Source: Polyodon spathula (Eukaryota > Chordata > Actinopteri > Acipenseriformes > Polyodontidae). Taken from it: DNA of 64,000 nt. The position numbers and the translations under genes are program-made. The notes beneath the pieces were generated by a model. That model was not told the origin of the DNA. It worked only from the letters and a program-made list of their open reading frames with translations, and ran no database searches. The stretch covers positions 60,137,684 through 60,201,683 of the forward strand of contig NC_054538.1 in assembly GCF_017654505.1 (NCBI RefSeq), given 5' to 3'. Below are positions 23,200 through 30,812 of the stretch, in pieces. Within the stretch, counting starts at the first letter, position 1; the number at the start of each line of letters is the position of its first letter.

Positions 23200-24422
23200 T
23201 GGCTTTGTAATTCATTTTATACCACGATTGACAAATTTCACTTAAAAAACAAGTTGCATAAATATTGGTTTCTGTGAAAACATGTTGCATAATTAAGACT
23301 AATTATGAATTTGTTGCATAATAAACATTCCTATTGCCATGAAGTGCTAGGATATGAGACATTGTCTGATTTTGAAACTGACTGAATTATAGCAGCTGAT
23401 GGAGAAAAAGAAAGATTAACATAGCAGCATTATGGGCCCACATGGGTTCTACAGGAGGTTCCAGACTATTCTGGTGCCTTTTCTCTTGTAAAGCAACACA
23501 CCTAAAGAGTTTTCTTTCACTGTGGTGATACACAAGCCTTTTCACAGGAATTAGTTTTAAAAACATCATAACCATCAGGGCAGAAGCTTGAGTGTTTATA
23601 GTTACTGGTTTTTGAAACCACACAGTTTTAACTGCTGGGAATTTAGGTCATCAGGTGTTATTTATATTATATACTGTGTTTTTTTTAAGAAGCCAGTACT
23701 TGAGAAAGATTGTTACGTCTTGTTCAATATCTGAAAAATGTTGCGTTAATGAGAGTTGTGATGCTATTTACTCAGTATGATACCATCAGCTTATTCTGTG
23801 GTCTCGATGGAGCAAATTGTCTTGAGGTATTTCAGAATAAACACTTAAGTTAAAATGATATACCAATGATTCTGCACACCAGTATAAAATATTCATTACA
23901 ATTGTTATTACATTTTAAAGCTGTTAAAGGTACCTTCAACACTATAAAAACCTGTTGTCCTCTTACTATATTTATGATATTCTCATGCCTATGCTATGCA
24001 TTTGCTGTGCCTTTAATGTTTTTTGCAGTTTTGTCCCATACCTCTCTGTGATTTACCATGTTTGGCTGTGCTTTGCCACAGTATGCTGTTATAAGGGTAC
24101 CCAAGCTTGTCACTGTGCTAGCCATGCTCTGTTCCTACTTAAGGCATAAAAAGGTATTGATATGCTGTAATCTCCAAGCTCTAATGTAGCTCAAGAAGCA
24201 AAAAGTAAACTAAATTAATAGATAGCTTGTTTTTTTCAAGTGACATTTTCTATATACTGGTAATATTGTATAGGAAACACATGCATAACTGATGTTTTTA
24301 ATATTGATTTATGATTTAGAATCCTTCTTGAAACTACACAATATTTAAACATTAAAGAAATGTACTGTGCTTAATCTTACCTTTTTAACCAGATATCCCT
24401 CCCTGACCTTTTTAGGTTCCAT
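10141..24422 (-). CDS. plek: Pleckstrin, complete nine-exon gene
   Basis: Joined coding exons: 24381-24422, 20246-20401, 18461-18642, 18017-18108, 15217-15401, 14841-14945, 11841-11924, 10732-10804 and 10141-10280. Together they make 1059 nt, or 352 residues plus TAG, against about 350 in mammals. Every junction has GT/AG and compatible phase. The order is PH domain (about 4-101), a linker with S113, T114 and S117 in 'KFARKSTRKSIRLPE', a DEP domain (about 136-221) and a second PH domain (about 244-347). Pleckstrin is the major PKC substrate of platelets and leukocytes. Its PH domains bind phosphoinositides at the plasma membrane, and linker phosphorylation relieves autoinhibition. The three linker sites fall at the residue numbers known in human. 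No stop or frameshift is seen, so this copy looks functional. A young gypsy element lies about 840 bp upstream of the start codon. Confidence 0.95.
10533..10707. mobile_element. hAT-type MITE in PLEK intron 8
   Basis: 175-bp element with inverted termini CAGTGTTCTTCA / TGAAGAACACTG. It is flanked by a near-perfect 8-bp target duplication, ATCTAAAT on the left and ATCTATAT on the right. The CAGTG terminus and 8-bp duplication point to hAT. It has no coding capacity. Confidence 0.75.
10732..10804 (-). CDS. plek: PLEK coding exon 8, PH domain 2
   Basis: 73 nt, acceptor 'tacag', donor 'gtaagc' after one base of the next codon. Encodes 'GEDDALGAIHLRASVVSAVE' then 'QVPD'. Confidence 0.92.
11013..11240 (+). 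mobile_element. V-SINE-like tRNA-derived SINE, PLEK intron 7
   Basis: The tRNA-like head has A box 'TGGTCCAGTGG' and B box 'GTTCAAATCC'. A conserved body follows ('CCCTGAGCAAGTCACTTAAC'), then the LINE-like tail 'GTTGGATAAAGGTGTCTTTT' and an AATAAT end. This layout is typical of V-SINEs of fish. It is antisense to PLEK. Confidence 0.8.
11241..11840. other. PLEK intron 7 remainder
   Basis: AT-rich intronic sequence between the SINE and exon 7. No further element recognised. Confidence 0.5.
11841..11924 (-). CDS. plek: PLEK coding exon 7, PH domain 2
   Basis: 28 codons, phase 0, acceptor 'ttatag', donor 'gtaata'. Encodes 'GHRRKNWKVRKFILRDDPAY' and 'MHYYDPTK', the basic phosphoinositide-binding loop region of PH2. 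It lacks an ORF-scale footprint and was found by homology and splice signals. Confidence 0.93.
11925..13177. other. PLEK intron 6, left part
   Basis: Intronic sequence without recognised genes. It contains a poly-T run at 13100-13121 just before the transposon at 13181. Confidence 0.5.
13335..13405 (+). promoter_or_regulatory. Heat-shock element arrays (3-unit and 5-unit)
   Basis: 13335-13347 reads TTCnnGAAnnTTC. 13383-13405 reads TTCnnGAAnnTTCnnGAAnnTTC with no mismatch and perfect 5-bp phasing. These are canonical binding sites for HSF1 trimers. They lie 20 to 90 bp upstream of the TATA box inside the transposon. Confidence 0.85.
13424..13460 (+). promoter_or_regulatory. TATA box and initiator of transposon promoter
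   Basis: TATAAATA at 13424-13431 is followed by TCAGT at 13454-13458, an initiator match with its A 32 bp downstream of the TATA start. With the upstream heat-shock elements this forms a complete hsp-like core promoter reading into the ORF. Confidence 0.75.
13504..14254 (+). CDS. Transposon protein of unknown superfamily, internally deleted
   Basis: The main ORF (ATG 13523, stop 14252-14254) encodes 243 residues and is GC-richer than its surroundings. Motifs include 'GLQGSFTKFPCYLCLWDSR', 'PPLHIKLGLMKQF', 'GCRMSLKVHILDAHL' and 'EEQGECFHQDILDFERRYQG'. I recognise these from uncharacterised repeat-borne proteins of arthropods, Hydra and fish, which usually start with a Cys-rich segment. The first ATG at 13504, 48 bp after the predicted initiator, gives 'MASRGCN' in another frame. 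I infer the original N-terminus was joined to the C-terminal half by an internal deletion near 13520. The protein probably lacks part of its catalytic centre. Function unknown; presumed transposase fragment. Confidence 0.6.
14841..14945 (-). CDS. plek: PLEK coding exon 6, DEP-PH2 junction
   Basis: 35 codons, phase 0 both ends, acceptor 'ttgcag', donor 'gttaga'. Encodes 'ADSGFYCEGYSSDEDVVL' and the beginning of PH domain 2, 'VVKQGCLLKQ'. Confidence 0.95.
15217..15401 (-). CDS. plek: PLEK coding exon 5, DEP domain
   Basis: 185 nt, acceptor 'tacaag', donor 'gtaagt'. Encodes 'GNTVIDWLMANNKIRNRQEG' onward to 'DALYYF', the core of the DEP domain with its conserved WL and R residues. Confidence 0.95.
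15570..17245. repeat. Modular 'AAGTTTCA / GGCGGCCAT' repeat with TAA tail
   Basis: Diverged modules of roughly 150-250 bp recur. Each has a variant of 'CAAGTTTCACANCTAT', a 'GGTTTCTGAGAA' segment and a 'AACATGGCGGCCATACCATG' segment. A longer block at about 15885-16045 recurs at about 16745-16905, ending in 'CCATGTCGGCCATCTTGG'. The array ends in (TAA)n. A related piece lies at 49270-49745. Family unknown to me. Confidence 0.65.
17190..17246. repeat. (TAA)n microsatellite
   Basis: About 17 TAA units at the end of the modular repeat. It may be that element's 3' tail. Confidence 0.95.
17552..17648. mobile_element. Small palindromic MITE-like element
   Basis: The left arm 'GGGCATTATGGACCGTTTGG' pairs with the right arm 'CCAAATGGTCCATAATGCC', leaving a spacer of about 35 bp. 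No flanking duplication was resolved. Confidence 0.5.
18017..18108 (-). CDS. plek: PLEK coding exon 4, DEP start
   Basis: 92 nt, completing the split Gly codon and ending one base into the next. Encodes 'VLYLSMKDQDSGVKEL' through 'RVFNHCFTG', leading into the DEP domain. Acceptor 'ttttag', donor 'gttgtac'. Confidence 0.93.
18461..18642 (-). CDS. plek: PLEK coding exon 3, end of PH1 and PKC linker
   Basis: 182 nt, acceptor 'tttcag', donor 'gtaatt' after two bases of a Gly codon. Encodes the last strands and C-terminal helix of PH1 ('FFQAAFLEERDAWVKDIK') and the linker 'KFARKSTRKSIRLPE' with the phosphorylatable S113, T114 and S117. Confidence 0.95.
18643..20245. other. PLEK intron 2
   Basis: Intronic sequence. 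Its distal half contains an LTR-like stretch (19420-19890) and a short CA repeat (19644-19672). Confidence 0.6.
19420..19890 (+). mobile_element. Possible solo retroviral-type LTR
   Basis: Promoter-to-polyA organisation on the + strand: 'GGGTATTTAATG' TATA-like at 19737, then AATAAA at 19820, followed about 30 bp later by a GT-rich 'GACTCTGTGTGCATTTTC' segment. The order fits U3-R-U5 of an endogenous-retrovirus-like LTR. Ends and target duplication were not resolved, and no coding region accompanies it. Confidence 0.4.
20246..20401 (-). CDS. plek: PLEK coding exon 2, PH domain 1
   Basis: 52 codons from acceptor 'atag' to donor 'gtgtgtatg', phase 0 at both ends. Encodes 'GTVFNSWKAVWVVL' through 'SPCQDFGKRM', most of the first PH domain including the basic 'YKKK' loop. 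Confidence 0.95.
21937..22040 (-). mobile_element. V-SINE 3' fragment, reversed
   Basis: 'TTTAGCAGATGCCTTTATCC' followed by 'AAAGCAACTTACAG' is the reverse complement of the V-SINE/LINE-type tail. It continues into 'AACTATGCATCAGCTG', which parallels the body of the SINE at 11150-11230. Confidence 0.7.
22437..22483. repeat. (TAA)n microsatellite
   Basis: About 15 TAA units in PLEK intron 1. Confidence 0.95.
23169..23200. repeat. (TAA)n microsatellite
   Basis: About 10 TAA units in PLEK intron 1. Confidence 0.95.
24381..24422 (-). CDS. plek: PLEK coding exon 1
   Basis: Encodes the 14 N-terminal residues MEPKKVREGYLVKK and ends with donor gtaagatt in phase 0. It is too short for an ORF scan. 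It was found by looking for the pleckstrin start upstream of exon 2. The next exon resumes 'GTVFNSWK', continuing the first strands of PH domain 1. Confidence 0.92.
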
Positions 24423-24926
24423 CTCCGTGATTGTTCACTTCTAGCCTTAGTGGCAGTTTGAGTTATCTGACCTTCTATTGTGTAGTTCAGTTTTGTCACA
24501 TACTATGACTGACTCACTGCTTCCACTGAGCTCTGTGGACACCAGTTCCTCATTCTGTCAAGCACGTGGGAGTGTATAATTTCCTCTGTTTCTTAGCCGC
24601 TCAAACAAAAAATGGTGATGTGGTCAATCGCCACTCATACAACCACATACACATATTTTCCTTTTACTGAGATAAGATTACTTTAGTTGTGTTCCACACT
24701 ACCTGTCATTCAGGCATCATAAAAAAAAACTGTTTAGTCATAAATATATATAGAAAAACATGCTGCACAATATTTGTTGTAGTTATAGGCATAGTATACT
24801 TTAAAATAAAGCTGTTGGACAAATATTTGCTATGCAACCTCTCTCTAAAGGCATTGGTCTGGTAACCATAGATAAACTATCTGTATCTGTAAATATTTTA
24901 CTGCTCTTGTAATAGCCATTTGGCTA

Positions 24927-24953
24927 AAAATAAATAAATAAATAAATAAATAA
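24927..24953. repeat. (AAAT)n microsatellite
   Basis: About seven AAAT units upstream of PLEK. Confidence 0.9.
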
Positions 24954-24978
24954 AATGCGTTTTTCAGATAGAGAAAGC

Positions 24979-25020
24979 ATACACCACAGCTTTCTTATGC
25001 AAAAGAAAGCTGTGGTGTAT
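24979..25020. repeat. Perfect 18-bp inverted repeat, 6-base loop
   Basis: ATACACCACAGCTTTCTT is followed by loop ATGCAA and then the exact inverse AAGAAAGCTGTGGTGTAT. Complementarity stops immediately outside the 18 bp. It is about 560 bp upstream of the PLEK start codon. Confidence 0.9.
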
Positions 25021-25145
25021 TTCCACCATTTTCTTATTCAATTAAAGGGGAAGTCAATTTTGCATACCCTCATTTTCTGCAATTATACTTCCATTTTTTT
25101 AGCTGTGTTTCAATACACACAGGATACACAAAAATACTTATTTAG

Positions 25146-25180
25146 GGTCCCCTGTGGCTCACCTAGTAAAGGCACAATGA
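25146..25180 (+). mobile_element. Truncated tRNA-like SINE head
   Basis: 'CCTGTGGCTCACCTAGTAAA' plus 'GGCAC' resembles the A-box region of a tRNA-derived SINE. The remainder is missing. Confidence 0.45.
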
Positions 25181-25263
25181 GAATATGAGTGGTGTGCGAA
25201 AAATAGAAGTTCCAAATGGTAGTATATTTACAAGTGTTCTCTTCTTTATTTACAATTGGTTCC

Positions 25264-25848
25264 TGTGATGAGTCAAAGGGTTTTCGGTCTGTGATTCAGC
25301 CTCCCGACAGTAGGTGGCATCAAACCAACTCGGGACTTCCCTTACCAAGATCTCGTGACCATGGCAAAAGTCATCTTTTGAGGGGCGGCACCTTGGTGAG
25401 GGGCGGAAGTACGAGTATGTAAATTCCAGCCACTGGAGTCAAGTGAAGGATAAGGACACGTGTCGGTTGGGGATTGGTGTTCCACTGACTACAGAGGCGG
25501 GACATTACATACTAAAGGGAACGTACTACTGTGTTCGGGGTTGGTCCGAAAGTAAAGTAGGAGGAGTAACGGGTGAAGGGAGAGACTGGTTTTGTGCAGC
25601 GGGTTTTTTTTGAAATACTAACATTTCTTTTGTCTTTTTTTTTTTGTTTATGGTCACCACGAAGACAAATTAAAGACGTGTCATCAGTTTGTTTTGGATT
25701 TCACCCCTGCACTCCTTCCCTCACACCATTTTGTTTTTTTTGTTTGTTATTTAATCCTTTTTGTTGTGTATAGAAAATAAAAATAAATTATTTTATTTCT
25801 GTACACATAAATTACTGTCTGGACATTCCATTTAATACACTCTCGCCT
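25264..25848 (+). repeat. 5' LTR of Gmr1-like element
   Basis: 585 bp starting TGTGATGAGTC and ending about ACTCTCGCCT, matching the 3' LTR base for base apart from scattered substitutions and homopolymer indels. AATAAA-like A-rich sequence is present near 25786. Confidence 0.92.
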
Positions 25849-25854
25849 CACACG

Positions 25855-25868
25855 TGGTGTCAGAAGTG
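25855..25868 (+). promoter_or_regulatory. Primer-binding site, tRNA-Leu type
   Basis: TGGTGTCAGAAGTG is complementary to the 3' end of tRNA-Leu ending CACTTCTGACA-CCA. It lies a few bases inside the 5' LTR. Confidence 0.8.
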
Positions 25869-25871
25869 AAA

Positions 25872-28800
25872 ATGGATCCAGCTACAGTTTTGACAATGTT
25901 TAGGGAGCAGGAGGAGAAGCGAGAGGAGAGAGAGACACGGCACCTGGAACAGCTCGCCCAGTTCTTGGGACAGCTGGTAGAAAAACTATCAATATCAACA
26001 TCAGAGAGAGCGGTTGCCCGGATGTTTGCAGCTCAGCCTAATCTTCAGAAGATGACCTCGGAAGATGATCCCGAGGCTTTCTTGATTACGTTTGAGAGAG
26101 TGGCAGAGGCTGCAGAGTGGCCTAGGGAACACTGGGCCATGAAATTGGCACCCTGCCTGACAGGGGAAGCTCAGGCAGCGTATCGAGCCCTGACGGCCAC
26201 GAATGCAGGGGACTATGTTAAAGTTAAAGAAGCCATTCTCTCACGCCTCGGGATCACGGAGGAAACATACCGGCGCCGTTTTCGGGAATACCAGCTGTCC
26301 AAGGGGATGCGGCCCCGGGTTGCGGGACAATATCTTTTAGATCAGTGCACCCGGTGGCTGCGGCCAGAAGAACATACACCCCAAGAACTGGTGCAGAAAA
26401 TAGTTATAGAACAGTTTGCGTCTATACTACCGCCAGGGAATCGAGAGTGGATTAAGAGGAATAGACCTACCACTCTCGAGGATGCCCTCCTCCTGGCGGA
26501 GGCCTACGAAGACGCAAACGAAGGTGCCGGGTCAGACCCCACTCCTGCCCCTAAACTAACTCGGACCAACCAACCAATGAAGCCCAGAGGGGGTAACCGG
26601 ACCTTCAGACCATGGAGGTCGAGGTTAGCCCCATCCTGGGCGAGAGAGAATCCCCCTAACCTGCCGGTCGCGGACTCGCAGGACAGATTAACTCCGTTGA
26701 TGCCTCCTAACCAAGTGTGCTACCAATGTAATGAGCCTGGACACATTGCCAGGAATTGTCCAGTAATAAAGGTGGACCTGGCGACAAGATCCTGGTCAGC
26801 AGTAACAGGTAGGAACACTGGGGAATGTCGGGAGGGCCCTTATCAGTTAAGAGTACAGGTCGGGGGAAAGAGTACTTACGCATTTGCGGACTCTGGGTGT
26901 GCACAAACATTGATTCGGCAAGCTCTCTTGGATGGGGTAGCCTGGGAGCCACAGGGTAAAGTGGCTATCTCCTGTATTCATGGAGAAACTCGGGTTTATC
27001 CCACCACTAAAGTTAGACTTATTGTAGGTGATTATTCAGCTTGCGTTAAAGTGGCTGTAGCGCAATGTTTACCATACCCTGTTCTCCTGGGAAGAGACTG
27101 GCCGTTTTTTGATCGTATTTTAGGTCGGGAAATGGTCTTAGTTTCTACCAGGGGACAATTAAAGCAACAGGAGAAAACAATTGGCGAGATTTTTCCGTTG
27201 CAATCCGACCTGTTTAACCCTAAAATCCGCCCAAGAAAAACAAAAAGAGAGCGTCGGGTGGAAAAATATGAGGGAACTCTGAGACGACAAGGGGAGGGGT
27301 CTGACACAAAAGTAAACCAATCGTTGAAACGGCAAGGAAAGGGAGTAGGTATTCAGTGTAACCGGGGCTGCGAGGTTACTGAGGTGGAAGGTCATGTAAT
27401 AAAAGACACTCCTCTCTGTGTACCTAACCATTGGGACCGAGATATTGACTTGGGATATGAACAACAAAATGATCCCACGTTACAGTATGCTTGGAAACGG
27501 GTTAGATATATCGAGGGGAAGGATATGCAGGAAGGACAACCGGTGGTATTTCCGCATTTTTCTGTATCTGGGCACTTATTATATAGAATAACCCGGGCTC
27601 CCGGGACGGGACAGCTCGTAAAACAGTTATTGGTTCCTAGGCCTTTTCAGTCAGAAATCATGAGATTGGCGCATGACATTCCATTTTCAGGACATTTGGG
27701 AACTGAAAAGACTCAGGAACGAATTCTGGCCCGGTTTTTTTGGCCTGGGGTTTATGGTCTTGTGCGGAAGTATGTATCGGAGTGTCCTGAATGTCAATTA
27801 GCTGCCCCTAAGTCAGTTCGCCCCGCACCTCTGGTTCCACTTCCAATTATTGGGGTACCGTTTGAAAGGATTGGTGTAGATTTAGTAGGCCCTCTGGAGG
27901 GAACAGAGTCAGGATATCGGTATATTTTAGTAGTAGTGGACTACGCAACGAGATATCCAGAAGCTGTTCCCTTACGCTCTATGAATGCAATAGCTGTAGC
28001 GAATGAATTGGTAAAAATATTCTCTAGGGTGGGAATCCCGAAAGAAATTCTCACTGATCAGGGCACTAATTTTATGTCAGACTGTATTCAGCAACTATAT
28101 AAATTATTGAAAATTCGTTCAATTAGAACCTCAGTTTTTCATCCACAAACGGATGGGCTTGTTGAACGATTTAATCAGACTTTGAAAAATATGTTGCGCC
28201 GCTTTGTAGATCAAGAAAAACGCAATTGGGCTAAACTGCTTCCCTACTTGCTCTTTGCAGTTCGCGAGGTACCACAATCCTCAACGGGGTTTTCCCCGTT
28301 TGAGCTCTTGTACGGTCGGCAGCCGCGGGGTATCTTGGATCTCATAAGAGAAGGCTGGGAAGAACAGTCAAAGGAGTCTAAAAATGTAGTAAAATACGTG
28401 TTGCAGTTACGCGATCGCTTAGAATTAGTCGGTCGATTGGCACATGACAATCTCAAAGCGGCACAGCAGAAGCAGCAACAAAGCTACAATAAAAATGCAA
28501 GAATTCGGAACTTTCGACCTGGAGATAAAGTGTTGTTATTGTTGCCCTCATCGGAATCTAAGTTGTTTGCTAAATGGCAGGGTCCCTTTCAGGTTATTCG
28601 AGCAATTGGTAAAGTCAATTATGAGATCCGACAGCCTGGGCGTCGGAAAGAAAGTCAAATTTATCATGTTAATCTCCTGAAACCGTGGAAAGAACGGGAA
28701 GTCCATTTTATATCTCCTGTACAGGAGGGAGAGGATTTTGGACCCTCAATTGAGTCAGAGTCAGCAATTGAGGTCCCGATGGGGGAACAATTAACTCCTG

Positions 28801-30578
28801 ATCAGCGTGAAGAGGTAAGCAATCTAATTAAAATGTTCAGTGATGTGTTTTCTAACGTGCCTGGAAGAACGCATTTGATCGAACATGCTATTATCACTCC
28901 GCCAGGTCTAAGAGTTAGACAGAGACCGTATCGCATTCCAGAGAGTCGGAGAGATTCTGTTCGAAGGGAGGTGGAGTGTATGTTGAAACTTGGGGTAATT
29001 GAACCTTCCCGAAGTGAGTGGTGTAGCCCAATAGTACCAATAGACAAGCCAGATGGGTCACTACGATTATGTATCGATTTTAGGAGGGTGAATGCTATCT
29101 CCAAGTTTGATGCATATCCCATGCCTCGAGTAGATGAACTCTTAGACAAACTGGGGCAAGCTCGGTTTATTTCAACTCTGGATCTGACGAAAGGATATTG
29201 GCAAATTCCATTAACGAAAGCCTCTCGTGAGAAAACGGCATTTTCAACCCCAGAGGGTCTTTTTCAATTTTGTACTATGCCGTTCGGACTTCATGGAGCG
29301 CCTGCTACTTTTCAGAGACTAATGGACAGGGTTTTACAACCTCATCGAGAGTATGCAGCTGCGTATATCGATGATGTAGTCATTTATAGTTCTTCCTGGA
29401 GAGAACATTTGACTAGATTAGAAGCCGTCTTACAGTCTCTGAGGAGGGCGGGGCTCACAGCGAACATGGCAAAGTGCGCTATTGGAAAAGAAGAAACTAA
29501 ATATTTAGGTTTCATAATGGGTAAGGGTAGAGTGAAACCGTTGGTTTCAAAAGTCCAGGCTTTGTTGGATTCACCGGTACCTACCACGAAAACCCAGGTG
29601 AGATCACTGTTAGGGTTGGCTGGTTATTACCGCCGCTTTATTCCACACTTTTCCACTATAGCCGCCCCTCTCACTGATCTCACTAAAAAGAACGCTCCAA
29701 ATAAAGTTAAGTGGAGTGCAGAGTGTCAGACAGCCTTTGAATCTATTAAAACTAATTTGAGTCAGGCCCCAGCATTAATAAGCCCGGATTTCAGCCGAGA
29801 GTTCGTCCTGCAGACAGATGCATCGCAGACTGGTCTGGGGGCGGTTCTGTCCCAGGAGAGAGATGGTATAGAACACCCGATACTATACATCAGTCGGAAG
29901 TTACTGCCCAGAGAACAGAGGTATTCGGTAGTGGAGAAAGAATGCCTGGCAGTGAAATGGGCAGTGGAATCTTTAAAATACTATCTTCTGGGACGACCCT
30001 TTGTACTCATCACAGATCACGCTTCTTTAAAGTGGTTAGACACGATGAAGGATTCAAACGCTAGGATTACGCGGTGGTACCTGGCGCTCCAACCCTTCGC
30101 CTTTCAAATAAGGTATCGTGCGGGTAAGTTACATCAAAATGCTGATTTTTTTTCCCGGGAGGGAGGTAAAAGGGAAGGGTTAGAGGTTTCCGAGTGTTCC
30201 TTCGGCTCCACTCTGAGGGGTGGGATATGTGATGAGTCAAAGGGGTTTCGGTCTGTGATTCAGCCTCCCGACAGTAGGTGGCATCAAACCAACTCGGGAC
30301 TTCCCTTACCAAGATCTCGTGACCATGGCAAAAGTCATCTTTTTGAGGGGCGGCACCTTGGTGAGGGGCGGAAGTACGAGTATGTAAATTCCAGCCACTG
30401 GAGTCAAGTGAAGGATAAGGACACGTGTCGGTTGGGGATTGGTGTTCCACTGACTACAGAGGCGGGACATTACATACTAAAGGGAACGTACTACTGTGTT
30501 CGGGGTTGGTCCGAAAGTAAAGTAGGAGGAGTAACGGGTGAAGGGAGAGACTGGTTTTGTGCAGCGGGTTTTTTTTGA
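25872..30578 (+). CDS. Gag-Pol polyprotein with integrase before RT
   Basis: 1568 residues from the ATG at 25872; the frame is open a little upstream without another ATG. Gag occupies about 1-280. A CCHC knuckle CYQCNEPGHIARNC lies at 283-296. The aspartic protease motif 'FADSGCAQTL' has its Asp at 340. Integrase has an HHCC zinc finger (His 601, CPEC from 638), a D-D-35-E triad (D670, D729, E765) and a GPF-type domain near 910-950. RT has 'LDLTKGYWQIPL' and YIDD at 1165-1168, followed by RNase H ('TDASQTGLGAVLSQ', Asp 1316). There is no frameshift between gag and pol. The last ~116 codons lie in the 3' LTR, ending TGA at 30576. All key motifs are intact, so it may be active. Confidence 0.95.
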   Translation: MDPATVLTMFREQEEKREERETRHLEQLAQFLGQLVEKLSISTSERAVARMFAAQPNLQKMTSEDDPEAFLITFERVAEAAEWPREHWAMKLAPCLTGEAQAAYRALTATNAGDYVKVKEAILSRLGITEETYRRRFREYQLSKGMRPRVAGQYLLDQCTRWLRPEEHTPQELVQKIVIEQFASILPPGNREWIKRNRPTTLEDALLLAEAYEDANEGAGSDPTPAPKLTRTNQPMKPRGGNRTFRPWRSRLAPSWARENPPNLPVADSQDRLTPLMPPNQVCYQCNEPGHIARNCPVIKVDLATRSWSAVTGRNTGECREGPYQLRVQVGGKSTYAFADSGCAQTLIRQALLDGVAWEPQGKVAISCIHGETRVYPTTKVRLIVGDYSACVKVAVAQCLPYPVLLGRDWPFFDRILGREMVLVSTRGQLKQQEKTIGEIFPLQSDLFNPKIRPRKTKRERRVEKYEGTLRRQGEGSDTKVNQSLKRQGKGVGIQCNRGCEVTEVEGHVIKDTPLCVPNHWDRDIDLGYEQQNDPTLQYAWKRVRYIEGKDMQEGQPVVFPHFSVSGHLLYRITRAPGTGQLVKQLLVPRPFQSEIMRLAHDIPFSGHLGTEKTQERILARFFWPGVYGLVRKYVSECPECQLAAPKSVRPAPLVPLPIIGVPFERIGVDLVGPLEGTESGYRYILVVVDYATRYPEAVPLRSMNAIAVANELVKIFSRVGIPKEILTDQGTNFMSDCIQQLYKLLKIRSIRTSVFHPQTDGLVERFNQTLKNMLRRFVDQEKRNWAKLLPYLLFAVREVPQSSTGFSPFELLYGRQPRGILDLIREGWEEQSKESKNVVKYVLQLRDRLELVGRLAHDNLKAAQQKQQQSYNKNARIRNFRPGDKVLLLLPSSESKLFAKWQGPFQVIRAIGKVNYEIRQPGRRKESQIYHVNLLKPWKEREVHFISPVQEGEDFGPSIESESAIEVPMGEQLTPDQREEVSNLIKMFSDVFSNVPGRTHLIEHAIITPPGLRVRQRPYRIPESRRDSVRREVECMLKLGVIEPSRSEWCSPIVPIDKPDGSLRLCIDFRRVNAISKFDAYPMPRVDELLDKLGQARFISTLDLTKGYWQIPLTKASREKTAFSTPEGLFQFCTMPFGLHGAPATFQRLMDRVLQPHREYAAAYIDDVVIYSSSWREHLTRLEAVLQSLRRAGLTANMAKCAIGKEETKYLGFIMGKGRVKPLVSKVQALLDSPVPTTKTQVRSLLGLAGYYRRFIPHFSTIAAPLTDLTKKNAPNKVKWSAECQTAFESIKTNLSQAPALISPDFSREFVLQTDASQTGLGAVLSQERDGIEHPILYISRKLLPREQRYSVVEKECLAVKWAVESLKYYLLGRPFVLITDHASLKWLDTMKDSNARITRWYLALQPFAFQIRYRAGKLHQNADFFSREGGKREGLEVSECSFGSTLRGGICDESKGFRSVIQPPDSRWHQTNSGLPLPRSRDHGKSHLFEGRHLGEGRKYEYVNSSHWSQVKDKDTCRLGIGVPLTTEAGHYILKGTYYCVRGWSESKVGGVTGEGRDWFCAAGFF
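30215..30224 (+). promoter_or_regulatory. Polypurine tract
   Basis: GAGGGGTGGG lies immediately before the 3' LTR, in the position expected for plus-strand priming. Confidence 0.6.
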
Positions 30579-30812
30579 AATACTAACATTTCTTTTGTCT
30601 TTTTTTTTTGGTTTATGGTCACGACGAAGACAAATTAAAGACGTGTCATCAGTTTGTGTTGGATTTCACCCCTGCACTCCTTCCCTCACACCATTTTGTT
30701 TTTTTGTTTGTTATTTAATCCTTTTTGTGGTGTATAGAAAATAAAAATAAATTATTTTATTTCTGTACACATAAATTACTGTCTGGACATTCCATTTAAT
30801 ACACTCTCGCCT
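30228..30812 (+). repeat. 3' LTR of Gmr1-like element
   Basis: 585-bp repeat of the 5' LTR. It overlaps the end of the gag-pol reading frame. Confidence 0.92.

Larger units (their letters stand above)
20402..24380. other. PLEK intron 1
   Basis: Longest PLEK intron, about 4 kb. It contains a reversed SINE tail near 21940, TAA microsatellites at 22437 and 23169, and otherwise AT-rich sequence without supported genes. Confidence 0.7.
24423..25263 (-). promoter_or_regulatory. PLEK 5' flank / probable promoter region
   Basis: Sequence between the PLEK start codon and the gypsy LTR. No clear TATA box was assigned. It contains an (AAAT)n run (24927-24953), a perfect hairpin (24979-25020) and a truncated SINE head (25146-25180). 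The 5'UTR must lie in its first part. Confidence 0.4.
25264..30812 (+). mobile_element. Gmr1-like Ty3/gypsy LTR retrotransposon, intact ORF
   Basis: Two 585-bp direct repeats (25264-25848 and 30228-30812) begin TGTGATGAGT and differ at only a few positions, so insertion is recent. A tRNA-Leu-type primer site follows the 5' LTR, and a G-rich polypurine tract precedes the 3' LTR. One uninterrupted gag-pol frame spans the interior. Domain order is Gag, CCHC knuckle, protease, integrase, RT, RNase H, the arrangement of the Gmr1 clade. No matching target duplication is evident: left flank GTTCC, right flank TACCA. Confidence 0.93.

Noticed and set aside
25573..25773. Separate small gene in the 5' LTR (and its twin at 30538-30744)
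   Set aside because: The same frame occurs in both LTR copies. It is part of the repeat, with T-rich composition.
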